Positions 35,905 through 45,081 of a stretch of DNA of 64,000 nucleotides are shown here, piece after piece (position 1 is the stretch's first letter; each line of letters starts with the position of its first letter). The notes beneath the pieces were generated by a model. The model had not been told where the DNA came from. It was given only the letters and a program-made list of their open reading frames with translations, and did no database searches. Both the position numbers and the translations under genes were made by a program. The DNA comes from Gammaproteobacteria bacterium (lineage in GTDB: Bacteria > Pseudomonadota > Gammaproteobacteria > Steroidobacterales > Steroidobacteraceae): NCBI GenBank assembly GCA_025358295.1, contig JANYJY010000069.1:62001-126000 (forward strand), written 5' to 3'.

Positions 35905-36588
35905 CTAGGATGCAGAGTTAAGCGCCTGCAGGCCCTCGGCAATGGCGTGGCGGGCCGCCGCCAGCTCAATCTCGCCCTTGTTCAAGGCCTGTACCTTGGA
36001 CAGGATGAGTTCGGCCTGAGGCCGATGCAATTCACCTATGAACAGGGCGACCACATCGCCGCGACCGTCCGTGAATACCGTAAAGGGAAATACCGGCGTT
36101 TCGACCCCAAACCCGGCGGCCGCATCCAGGGCATCTTGCTCGCCCATGAGCAGTGGATAGGCGATTTTGTAGCGCTCCGCAAAATCCAGCACTTTGTCGC
36201 GATAATCGACGGCGACGCCCACCACGCTCACTCCCCGTCCGCCCCATTCGGTGTGCAGGGCTTGCAGCAGGGGTATTTCTTTGCGGCAGGGTGCACACCA
36301 GGTCGCCCAGAAGTTAATGATCAGGGACTTGCCATCGAAGGACTTGATCGAAGTGGCTTTGCCCGACCGGTCCGCCAATGAGAATTCGGGCAGCCGATCC
36401 GGAATTTTCCCCGGCGACGGTAAATCAGCCATATCGCTGGGATTTGGCGCGCTGGCTTGCCCTGCGGTAACGCGGACCCCTGAATACCGCCGCACGGACT
36501 GCGTCGACGAATGGAACCATGCTCCAGCACAAATCCCCAGAATCACCAGCAATGCTGCGCCTCCCAGGCGCACCGCAGGCGTGTTCAT
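35905..36588 (-). CDS. TlpA/ResA-like membrane-anchored thiol-disulfide oxidoreductase
   Basis: 227 residues. An N-terminal signal anchor (about 9-24) precedes a thioredoxin-fold AhpC/TSA-TlpA domain, with the active site WCAPC (Cys98, Cys101) in INFWATWCAPCRKEIPLL. The cis-Pro region is ETPVFPFTVF. Such proteins reduce disulfides in the periplasm, often for cytochrome c maturation or DsbC-like repair, and need electrons from a DsbD/CcdA/ScsB-type transporter. It overlaps the DsbD-alpha gene by ATGA and is translated right after it. Confidence 0.9.
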   Translation of the reverse strand: MNTPAVRLGGAALLVILGICAGAWFHSSTQSVRRYSGVRVTAGQASAPNPSDMADLPSPGKIPDRLPEFSLADRSGKATSIKSFDGKSLIINFWATWCAPCRKEIPLLQALHTEWGGRGVSVVGVAVDYRDKVLDFAERYKIAYPLLMGEQDALDAAAGFGVETPVFPFTVFTDGRGDVVALFIGELHRPQAELILSKVQALNKGEIELAAARHAIAEGLQALNSAS

Positions 36589-37178
36589 GCGGTGGGAAGT
36601 TCGAGGTTGCGTCCCTTACGCAGCATTAGCCCCGCCAGCAGGAAGGCGATGCCGCCAACTAGGATGGCGACCCCCTCCCAGTGATGGGGAGAGGCCGCTG
36701 CGGCGGGCGGCGCGTGTTCGGTATTGAGTACTCGCGTAATGGGGGGATAGCAAAGTCCTGCGTCGGCGCAGCCCTGATAGGTCACCTTGATCTCCATCGG
36801 GTGCGCGCCCCCGTCGAAGCGGGAATAGGTGGCCTTGGCTTCGACCTGCTGGGTGTAGATTTCCTGGTTGCCGAGATAGGGGTCCACTTTCAGCGTTCCC
36901 GTGGGGAATTCGGGTGTGCCGACCACGAGATCGGGGCTTTCGGCCTTGATGCTCATCCGGCTGCGGTACAGGTAGTAGCCATCGGCGATGACCCAGCGCA
37001 CGCGGACTTGATTGCCGTCGATGCCCGCGCTGGGCCGAAACGCCACATCAGGGGGCAAAAAGTCGGTTTCATTGGATTCGACCCCACGCATCCACCAGGG
37101 TTTGGCGACGGCTGAGCCGGAGAGTCCGACGAGCAGGGTCAGGCATGCGGCCAGCAGGGCCAGGGTCGGTTTTCTCAT
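36585..37178 (-). CDS. Stand-alone DsbD N-terminal (alpha) domain, membrane-anchored
   Basis: 197 residues from ATG 37178; a longer in-frame start lacks a signal sequence next to it and is rejected. Signal peptide 1-25. The immunoglobulin-like DsbD-alpha domain spans about 40-155, with DGYYLYRSRMSI, YLGNQEIY and the redox pair Cys137/Cys143 in YQGCADAGLCYPP. A transmembrane helix follows (about 168-187). In full DsbD this domain passes electrons to DsbC, DsbG and CcmG and is followed by eight transmembrane helices and a thioredoxin domain; both are missing here. The ATGA overlap with the TlpA-like gene suggests a partner supplying the thioredoxin part. Confidence 0.87.
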   Translation of the reverse strand: MRKPTLALLAACLTLLVGLSGSAVAKPWWMRGVESNETDFLPPDVAFRPSAGIDGNQVRVRWVIADGYYLYRSRMSIKAESPDLVVGTPEFPTGTLKVDPYLGNQEIYTQQVEAKATYSRFDGGAHPMEIKVTYQGCADAGLCYPPITRVLNTEHAPPAAAASPHHWEGVAILVGGIAFLLAGLMLRKGRNLELPTA

Positions 37179-37251
37179 GCGCGCACTGTAGCGCAGTCGT
37201 CTGCTCTTGCATAAATACTGCGCTGCGGCAAAAAATTTACTGCGATGGGCC

Positions 37252-37279
37252 TTGAATCGGGCAAATCCGTCGCTATCAT
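37252..37279 (+). promoter_or_regulatory. sigma70-type promoter of groESL
   Basis: TTGAAT at 37252-37257 and TATCAT at 37274-37279 are spaced by 16 bases, predicting a start near 37286. This lies inside the CIRCE-like element. No good sigma32 (-10 CCCCAT) element was seen. Confidence 0.6.
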
Positions 37280-37305
37280 TAGCAGCCATAGGTGGAGAGT
37301 GCTAA
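37279..37305 (+). promoter_or_regulatory. CIRCE (HrcA operator) upstream of groESL
   Basis: The element reads TTAGCAGCC, nine spacer bases, then GAGTGCTAA. The right arm is a perfect match to the CIRCE consensus; the left arm differs from TTAGCACTC at two positions. The nine-base spacing is exact. It overlaps the predicted start site, the usual place for HrcA repression of heat-shock genes. hrcA itself is not in the window. Confidence 0.8.
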
Positions 37306-37361
37306 CAACCCCTCCGTCTCGTAACAAAACCTGAATTCCCAGCATTAGGAGTCTTGATCTT

Positions 37362-37655
37362 ATGAAGATTCGTCCACTTCATGACCGCGTGATCGTCAAA
37401 AGAGAAGAGGAAGAGAGGAAGTCCCAGGGCGGCATCATTATTCCCGATACGGCGACTGAAAAGCCCGTGTTTGGAAAAGTCGTCGCCGTCGGCAAGGGCA
37501 AGATTTTGGAGAATGGCGAAATTCGCCCGCTGGACCTCAAGGTCGGCGACAAGATTCTCTTCGGCAAGTACAGCGGCACCGAAGTAAAGATGGATGGTGA
37601 TGAGCTGGTCGTCATGCGTGAAGAAGACGTCATGGCCGTGGTCGAAGGCAAGTAA
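37362..37655 (+). CDS. groES: Co-chaperonin GroES
   Basis: 97 residues, the usual length: [18 protein letters not shown], the mobile loop [15 protein letters not shown] and the C-terminal DVMAVVEGK. It forms the heptameric lid on GroEL. AGGAG lies ten bases upstream. groEL follows 24 bases later. Regulation is probably by HrcA at the upstream CIRCE. Confidence 0.98.
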   Translation: MKIRPLHDRVIVKREEEERKSQGGIIIPDTATEKPVFGKVVAVGKGKILENGEIRPLDLKVGDKILFGKYSGTEVKMDGDELVVMREEDVMAVVEGK

Positions 37656-37661
37656 CAGTAA

Positions 37662-39323
<1,662 letters not shown>

Positions 39324-39352
39324 TTACCCGTCAAACGGTAGTTGCGATCAAG

Positions 39353-39383
39353 AAAGAGCGGACTTCGGTCCGCTCTTTTTTTT
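39353..39383 (+). terminator. Intrinsic terminator of groESL
   Basis: An 11-base-pair stem (AAAGAGCGGAC / GTCCGCTCTTT) closed by a TTCG tetraloop is followed by a run of T. It is the only clear intrinsic terminator seen in the window. Confidence 0.93.
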
Positions 39384-39420
39384 GTGTCAGAATTGGCGCA
39401 GGCAAATAGGGATGTTCACC

Positions 39421-39567
39421 ATGAAAACCGAACGACGCGGATACGTCTTGTGGATGGTTCTCGTTACCGGCTCAGCTAGTGCGCCGCTCATCAAGGCCGG
39501 CCATACCTGGACCTACAAAAACACCACCGAAAAAGGCCCGCAGGGTTGTGCTGTCGCTCGAGCCTGA
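39421..39567 (+). CDS. 48-residue putative exported peptide
   Basis: ATG 39421 has AGGG nine bases upstream. The product starts with a short signal-like segment (RGYVLWMVLVTGSASA) and a mature part with AGHTWTYKNTTEKGPQG; it stops 20 bases inside the DUF2157 gene. I recognise no family. It could be a genuine leader gene or the remnant of a larger gene; the long mature-part aromatic/Thr pattern looks protein-like rather than random. Confidence 0.4.
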   Translation: MKTERRGYVLWMVLVTGSASAPLIKAGHTWTYKNTTEKGPQGCAVARA

Positions 39568-40471
39568 ATTTCGAGAGCTTCATGCTGCTGGCGTGATCGA
39601 CGACGTGGCTGCCGCGCAGCGCCTGGCGGTGGAGCGGGGAGAGATTTTCTCCGTATCGAACGAATTGCGAGTGGCACTTTATGGTGCCGTGGCCGCCATC
39701 ACCGCGGGCGTCGGCATGATGGTAAAGGCCAATCTCGAGCATATTGGGCCCATTAGCCTGATCGCCGCTCTCGCTTTGGCGGCCGCCGGATGCTACGCGA
39801 TGCCGGTCCGTGCGCGGCTTCGCCAGGAAGAACGCTCGGCCGCAGGCGAATATCTGTTGCTGCTGGGTGCACTCATCGTGAGCGCCGACCTGGGGTACGC
39901 GGAGTACCAATTTCACTGGCTGGGACCCCATTGGTCAGCGCACCTGCTGATTCTGTGCGTCTTCCACGCGCTCACCGCGTATGCACTGGACTCTCGCCTG
40001 GTGCTGTCCGTATCGCTGACGTCGCTGGTTGCTTGGTTCGGCGTCGAGGAGGGCGGCGGGCTGGCGCGGACGGGAATGCGTGAGCTGATCTGTGCCGCGA
40101 CCATCTATGCGTGGCGCGAGGCGCATCGGCGTCTCGGCGCGGTCCAACAATTTCAGGAGACGTTCGAGCACTTCGCAGCGAATCTGGCGTTCTGGGGAGC
40201 GATCGCTTTGTGCCTGGGCTCGGAAGGGCGGATCGCCGGAGTGGTGTGTCTGGCAGCGTTGGCATTCGTGACCATCCGCAATGGACTGCAGAGCGGCCGC
40301 GAGATATTCGTGATTTACGGCGTTGCGTACACTGCCGTTGGGTTGGCGTGCCTGGAGGCGCAACTCATCCGCAGCCCCTTGCTCTCGACAGTGACGGCGC
40401 TTGTGACCGTGGTTGGCGCGGTGCTGCTGGCCTGGCAGTTGCATCGACGGCTAAAGGCCGAAGCATCTTGA
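39548..40471 (+). CDS. DUF2157 polytopic membrane protein
   Basis: 307 residues from GTG 39548 (start uncertain; an in-frame codon at 39479 exists but gives an unlikely basic leader). The N-terminal soluble segment LEPEFRELHAAGVIDDVAAA matches the DUF2157 domain; about eight to nine transmembrane helices follow, with a conserved-looking SADLGYAEYQFHW. Function unknown. It is followed, with a one-base TGATG overlap, by the DUF4401 gene; the two families are frequent partners, so they likely form one membrane complex. Confidence 0.85.
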   Translation: MLSLEPEFRELHAAGVIDDVAAAQRLAVERGEIFSVSNELRVALYGAVAAITAGVGMMVKANLEHIGPISLIAALALAAAGCYAMPVRARLRQEERSAAGEYLLLLGALIVSADLGYAEYQFHWLGPHWSAHLLILCVFHALTAYALDSRLVLSVSLTSLVAWFGVEEGGGLARTGMRELICAATIYAWREAHRRLGAVQQFQETFEHFAANLAFWGAIALCLGSEGRIAGVVCLAALAFVTIRNGLQSGREIFVIYGVAYTAVGLACLEAQLIRSPLLSTVTALVTVVGAVLLAWQLHRRLKAEAS

Positions 40472-41511
40472 TGGCGTTTCGTCCTACTCCCGACGAAGAG
40501 CGCTGGATCGCAATGGGTTCTCGTCTGAAGGCCGGAGCGGCCGATCCCTGGCTGGTGGAGCGCGCCGGCGGCTGGAAAACAGTATCCACGCGCATGCGCT
40601 GCGTGTTGTTCGTGCTTGCTGCCGTCGCGGCCGGTCTGGCCACGGCAGTCTGCGACCTTCTGCATATCCCGGCATACATGTGGCTCGCCGCGCTCATTCT
40701 GGGTGCGGTGGCGGAGTGGCTGGTCATCAAACGGCGTCTGTACGGTGCCGGAATCGAGGAAGCACTCGAGTTGGCCGCGCTGCTTCTGATCGTATTCGGA
40801 ATTACAGAATCCATCGGTTATTCGCATGACGTGGTCATTGAGCTTCTGATGGCGGCGGCGTTACTTGTGGCCGGCATTCGATTTTTAAATCCGCTGTTCA
40901 TCGTGCTGTCGGCGGTGGCTGTGTCATTCGCCATCCGATACGGGGTTTCGCAGACGGCAGGAAGCGTCTTCTGCTTTGCGGTCGCTATCTTGGCGCTGGG
41001 CTTCGGCGCGCAGCAATTCCGCCGGCCGGCCTACGAGCGGATGCTGGATTTTCTGGTGGTCGCGATGCCTGTGGCGGGATACATCTGGACTCAGAGTTTC
41101 GCGGACACGCGGCCGCAAGCCTTGCCGCTGGTCATGCTGTTTCCGTACGCGACGGTTGCCCTGCTGTTCGGCATTGGGCGGCGCAGCCATGCGCTCATCG
41201 CGGCGTTCATGGTGAGCGTCGGCTGCCTCGCGTACGAGTTGCGTAATCTCACGGGATTGACGCTGGAAGTGCGACTCATGGTCTGGGGCGGAGTTGTTTT
41301 GGCTGTGGTCGCCGAGTTGGAACGGTATCTGCGTACCCCAAAGCACGGCATCACTTCCCGGAAAGCCCCAGGAGAAGATGAGTCATCTTTCGATCTGCTG
41401 CAGATCATCGGAGCTGCGGCAGTCACGCCCGCGGCGGTTCATGACGGCGACAGCCAATTCAAGGGCGGTGGCGGCAGATCCGGCGGCGGGGGTGCGAGCG
41501 GAGCGTATTGA
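40471..41511 (+). CDS. DUF4401 polytopic membrane protein with Gly-rich tail
   Basis: 346 residues from ATG 40471, overlapping the DUF2157 stop. About nine to ten transmembrane helices from residue 45 on, with VIKRRLYGAGIEEALELAAL and AYERMLDFLVVAMPVAGYIW. After the last helix a cytosolic or periplasmic segment of about 60 residues ends FKGGGGRSGGGGASGAY. That tail closely matches the end of the YgcG-like protein at 449-1333. No catalytic residues are apparent. Its stop codon abuts the convergent HNH gene with no base between. Confidence 0.82.
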   Translation: MAFRPTPDEERWIAMGSRLKAGAADPWLVERAGGWKTVSTRMRCVLFVLAAVAAGLATAVCDLLHIPAYMWLAALILGAVAEWLVIKRRLYGAGIEEALELAALLLIVFGITESIGYSHDVVIELLMAAALLVAGIRFLNPLFIVLSAVAVSFAIRYGVSQTAGSVFCFAVAILALGFGAQQFRRPAYERMLDFLVVAMPVAGYIWTQSFADTRPQALPLVMLFPYATVALLFGIGRRSHALIAAFMVSVGCLAYELRNLTGLTLEVRLMVWGGVVLAVVAELERYLRTPKHGITSRKAPGEDESSFDLLQIIGAAAVTPAAVHDGDSQFKGGGGRSGGGGASGAY

Positions 41512-42810
41512 CTATGGCGACGTTTCCGCGGAAACGCGGTTGGCCTGTTGACAGAGTACCCACACTCCAAGATCGTAATCCATGCGTTCGCCGCGCCAGC
41601 GGGTGACGGCGGCGTCGCTGGCGATCTCGTCCCAGTCGCAAGGCGCGGATTCCTCGCAATGGACCTTCTCGAAATGCCGGCCGTCGGGATGGAGGAATCG
41701 CCAGCCGCCGTCAGGCAGTGTTTCGATCGCGATCTGGCCTTCGTGCACCAGGCGATGGTGCAAGCGGCACAGGGTGACGAGATTGGAGAGCTTCGTTTCT
41801 CCGCCGTCCGCCCAATGATCAATGTGGTGAGCGTCGACGAAGCGTTCGTGAGTGCACCCCGGGAATCGACAGCCCGCATCGCGGGCATTGAGCGCGCGTC
41901 GTATCGCCGGCGGGATGGTGCGCGTCTTGCGTCCCACGTTCAGCGGTTCGCCCTGCTCGTTCTCTAGGACGCTGATCAGGCTGGCGTCGCAGGTGAGGCG
42001 GCGCGCCGTCGCCGCGGAAATCGAGGGTCCATGCTCGACCTCGCAGCGACCGGCGGAGTATTCGTGCAAGGTGTCAGCATCGACGTGCACGACGACTTGG
42101 TAGCGATCGGCGGCGTTCGATGAGGTTGCTGCCGATTCGAGAAAACTCTCTGCCACGACCGCGAGCGCATCGGCGCGCCGTGCGCCGTATGAGATGGGCC
42201 GCTCGTGATCGGTATCGACCGTAATCTCTTCGGTCGGAATGCTCTCCATTGCAGCATCGATCGCCTTCATCAACAGGGCGCCGGCCAGTGCGGGCAGCCG
42301 GGCTTTGAGTATCAGGCTGCCGTCATCCGCAAAGCCGTAGCTCACGCTGCGATTGACTTGTTGCTGGGCCTCTCTAGACAGCTCTTCGGCGTCTAGTGCG
42401 CGTCGAAAGCCCCGCACCAAGCGTTCCACATGATAGGCGGTGCCGTGCAGGCCGATCATGAGCAGTGCGTCCTCAGTCGCCGTGCTGGCAACGCGGGTCA
42501 GTGCTCTGACCTTCGAGTAGCTCAGTTCTCCCCGCGACATGGAGGCGGCGATTTTGGGCAATCCTGCGAGCGCATGAGCTACGCGCACTTTCTCGCGCGC
42601 TGCCCCGAGATTCAATCCGCATTTGAAGTTCAGCCAGTGGGCGCAGGAGGGAAGCTTGCCGTCCGCCCAGCCATTGCGGCGGTCAAATTCCGCGATCAGT
42701 ACCAGCCAACGATAATTCGCGGCGTTCAACTGACCCGCGAGCGCGGTGATTTGCGCCTCCAGTTCTTCCAGGGAAATCGACTCGCTGATCTCTAGAGTTC
42801 CACCATCCAT
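41512..42810 (-). CDS. DUF222 / HNH endonuclease (13E12-repeat type)
   Basis: 432 residues. The N-terminal DUF222 region has LIAEFDRRNGWADGKLPSCA, AREKVRVAHALAGLPKIA and ELSYSKVRALTRVA. The C-terminal HNH nuclease has RDAGCRFPGC, then HHIDHWADGG and LVTLCRLHHRLVH, with two CxxC-like metal residues. Such proteins are abundant in actinobacteria and scattered in proteobacteria; some are thought mobile, and their role is unknown. No intron, intein or transposase is adjacent. It may be an acquired gene. Confidence 0.88.
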   Translation of the reverse strand: MDGGTLEISESISLEELEAQITALAGQLNAANYRWLVLIAEFDRRNGWADGKLPSCAHWLNFKCGLNLGAAREKVRVAHALAGLPKIAASMSRGELSYSKVRALTRVASTATEDALLMIGLHGTAYHVERLVRGFRRALDAEELSREAQQQVNRSVSYGFADDGSLILKARLPALAGALLMKAIDAAMESIPTEEITVDTDHERPISYGARRADALAVVAESFLESAATSSNAADRYQVVVHVDADTLHEYSAGRCEVEHGPSISAATARRLTCDASLISVLENEQGEPLNVGRKTRTIPPAIRRALNARDAGCRFPGCTHERFVDAHHIDHWADGGETKLSNLVTLCRLHHRLVHEGQIAIETLPDGGWRFLHPDGRHFEKVHCEESAPCDWDEIASDAAVTRWRGERMDYDLGVWVLCQQANRVSAETSP

Positions 42811-42873
42811 TTGAGCGTCCTCGATACTGTGATTATATCCAGTAATCTACCCGTACGGAGGCCCAAAATCACC

Positions 42874-42908
42874 ACCGAGAATCTGGGGTTTTCTGTTAAT
42901 TTCTCGGT
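42874..42908 (+). promoter_or_regulatory. Inverted repeat upstream of the aminopeptidase gene
   Basis: ACCGAGAA (42874-42881) and TTCTCGGT (42901-42908) form a perfect eight-base inverted repeat around a 19-base AT-containing loop, between the divergent HNH and aminopeptidase genes. It could be an operator or an mRNA leader hairpin. No T-run follows on either strand, so it is not a standard terminator. Confidence 0.4.
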
Positions 42909-42929
42909 AGTTAGGTGTATTCTGTGGCA

Positions 42930-44201
42930 ATGATCAGTCTTCTCCTAATCGGCGCCGCGGCGCTTGGTGGCGGGTTTGCGCATCCAACTCCCACGCCGCC
43001 GGCCGACTTGCCGGCTGCGGTGTATCGCGAACGCCGCGAGCGGGTCATGAAGAGCCTGGACGGATGCATCGGCATCATCGCCTCTCAAGGCGAAGTGTCC
43101 GGTATCACCGAGGATTATCGACAGGACGCTGATTTTTATTGGCTCACGGGCATCAACGAGCCCGGCGCCTATTTGGTCTTCGCGCCCAAGGCGCCATTCA
43201 ACAAGGTGACTCTCTACCTGAAGCCGCGCGATCCCGAAGCGGAGCGATGGACCGGGCCGAGAGAGGCGATTTCCCCCGATCTGGTCGAGCGCTATGGTGT
43301 CGATAAAGTACGGCGCGGTTCACCCGAAGGTGGTTTGGAATCCGCCGGACTGGGACATGGTTGCGTAGCCATTATCGCGCCCCCGGACATGGCCAAGGAA
43401 GATCGCGGCGATGCCGAACTGGCGGAACGAGTGGCGGGGCGATTTGGGTTGCACCTCGTTTACAAGCGCTCGCTGCTTGCCGAGCTGCGCGAGGTGCATA
43501 GTGCGGATGAGATTGCGCGCATGGAGCGGGCGATTGCCATCACGCGATTGGGTCACGAGGCGGTTGCCAAGGGCACGGTTGCAGGCGTTTCGGAACGCGA
43601 TGTGCAAACCCAGATGGAATATGCCTTCTTTGCCGGCGGTGCGACCGGCTTGAGTTATTCCTCCATCGTCGGTGCGGGCCCGGACGGCGCGGTGCTGCAT
43701 TGGGACAAGAACACGCGGCTGTTGAAAGACGGCGATTTGGTGGTCGTTGACGCTGCGGCCGAGTATGGCCGATATGCGGCGGACGTCACCCGCACCTATC
43801 CAGTGTCGGGGCATTTCTCGCCAGAGCAGGCCAAGGTTTACCGGGCGGTTTACCAAGCGCAGGAAGACATTCTCGCTGCCATTCATCCTGGCGTATCCAT
43901 GTCCGACTTGCAGCATGTCGCCGAAGAATCACTGCGCCGCGCGGGGCATCTCGCCGATTTCATCCATGGATTCGGTCACTTCGTCGGGCTTGATGTGCAC
44001 GATGCCGGTCTCTACGAGAAGTCTTTGCCGGTGGGCGCGATTTTTACGGTGGAGCCGGGCGTCTACCTGCCGCAACAGGGATTCGGTGTGCGCATTGAGG
44101 ATGAGGTGCTGGTGACGTCCACGGGCTATCGTCTGCTCACCGCCGATTTTCCTCGCAAACTGGAGGATGTGGAGGCGTGGGTGGCGAAGGCGAGGCGCTA
44201 A
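42930..44201 (+). CDS. Exported Xaa-Pro aminopeptidase (M24B)
   Basis: 423 residues from ATG 42930, which gives a signal peptide (ISLLLIGAAALGGGFA); a GTG at 42915 would add five residues. The N-terminal creatinase-like domain contains QDADFYWLTGINEPGAYLVF. Pita-bread metal ligands are the two Asp of VVDAAAEYGRYAADVTRTYP, His in GFGHFVGLDVHD, Glu in VEPGVYL and Glu in VRIEDEVLV. All five ligands are present. It removes N-terminal residues preceding proline, here outside the cytoplasm, unlike cytosolic PepP. The end overlaps the convergent protease gene by four bases. Confidence 0.92.
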   Translation: MISLLLIGAAALGGGFAHPTPTPPADLPAAVYRERRERVMKSLDGCIGIIASQGEVSGITEDYRQDADFYWLTGINEPGAYLVFAPKAPFNKVTLYLKPRDPEAERWTGPREAISPDLVERYGVDKVRRGSPEGGLESAGLGHGCVAIIAPPDMAKEDRGDAELAERVAGRFGLHLVYKRSLLAELREVHSADEIARMERAIAITRLGHEAVAKGTVAGVSERDVQTQMEYAFFAGGATGLSYSSIVGAGPDGAVLHWDKNTRLLKDGDLVVVDAAAEYGRYAADVTRTYPVSGHFSPEQAKVYRAVYQAQEDILAAIHPGVSMSDLQHVAEESLRRAGHLADFIHGFGHFVGLDVHDAGLYEKSLPVGAIFTVEPGVYLPQQGFGVRIEDEVLVTSTGYRLLTADFPRKLEDVEAWVAKARR

Positions 44202-45043
44202 GAGGGACGAACCAGCAAGCGCTGGCCGGGGAAATCGATGCACACGATGTGCTTCGAGAAAAAGTTATGACCAACGAACCCGTCGGCGCCCGGCAGTTCG
44301 GTGAACTCGAATTCCTGGAATTGCAGCGGTCCGAAGGCGGCGCCGCTTAAATCAAAGCGCTGCGTGGTGATGGCTGCATCAATCGCCTGTGTGTGGGCCT
44401 CTGCAGCGCGCCCCTGACGAATCAGCGATGCGGGCGCCCCGGTGTCCCAGAGCAATGTCAGTGTTCCAAAATCGGTTTGTGCCGTCGTGACGGGTTCACC
44501 CTTCCAGTCCGGCAGGAATGGCACGGCCGTTCCTCTGCACTCCGGCAGGCCTTTCTCAACGGTATCCGGTGCAATCAGGGTCATGGTTCGATGCGGATAG
44601 TCGAGCACGACTTTGAATGATTTTAGAAGTGATCGGCCAAAGTATCCCTGCTGGCCGACTTGATCGGCCATATAAGACGGGTCGTGGGCATCGAGGCGGC
44701 CGATGACGTCGGCGAATGAGGCCGTACCGATCTGCACGCGCGAGACTCTGAATTCGGGCGATTCGATGACATTGCCCTTGGCGTCGTGCATTCTCTGTGA
44801 AGTGCCTGTCGGCGCCGCTTTGCTGTGGTCGCGGGCGGTCTGCGATAGCACCAACGACGCATTGTCGCCCGAATCGAAGATCAGTGGTACGGGCTCACCG
44901 TCGACAAGCACCGTGATTATCGGGAAGTTACCGCGTATTTGCATAGGTACGGTGACAGGGCCGGCCGCGCGGTTAGGCGGTGAAAAAATGGCTATTGAAA
45001 TTCCGCAGATGGCGGCGGTTACATGGGGCACGCGGCGTGTCAT
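44198..45043 (-). CDS. Exported two-domain retropepsin-like aspartic protease
   Basis: 281 residues with a signal peptide (cleavage near AAG, residue 28). Two aspartic-protease half-sites are visible: FDSG (Asp57) in VPLIFDSGDNASLV and WDTG (Asp200) in LTLLWDTGAPASLI. Each is followed by the hydrophobic flap-like pattern of retropepsins, so the chain could fold as an internal pseudo-dimer. Bacterial members are periplasmic or secreted and poorly characterised. It is divergent from glnE, with 38 bases between starts. Confidence 0.8.
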   Translation of the reverse strand: MTRRVPHVTAAICGISIAIFSPPNRAAGPVTVPMQIRGNFPIITVLVDGEPVPLIFDSGDNASLVLSQTARDHSKAAPTGTSQRMHDAKGNVIESPEFRVSRVQIGTASFADVIGRLDAHDPSYMADQVGQQGYFGRSLLKSFKVVLDYPHRTMTLIAPDTVEKGLPECRGTAVPFLPDWKGEPVTTAQTDFGTLTLLWDTGAPASLIRQGRAAEAHTQAIDAAITTQRFDLSGAAFGPLQFQEFEFTELPGADGFVGHNFFSKHIVCIDFPGQRLLVRPS

Positions 45044-45081
45044 CTAAACTCCTTACGGCGGATACCTTAAGATCGAAGTGT

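Noticed and set aside
42874..42908. Intrinsic terminator
   Set aside because: The inverted repeat has a 19-base loop and no T-run on either strand, and it lies between divergent starts, where a terminator is not expected.
44980..45081. Upstream extension of glnE
   Set aside because: The in-frame extension is antisense to the start of the protease gene, is very basic and does not match GlnE homologues; ATG 45082 fits the family.
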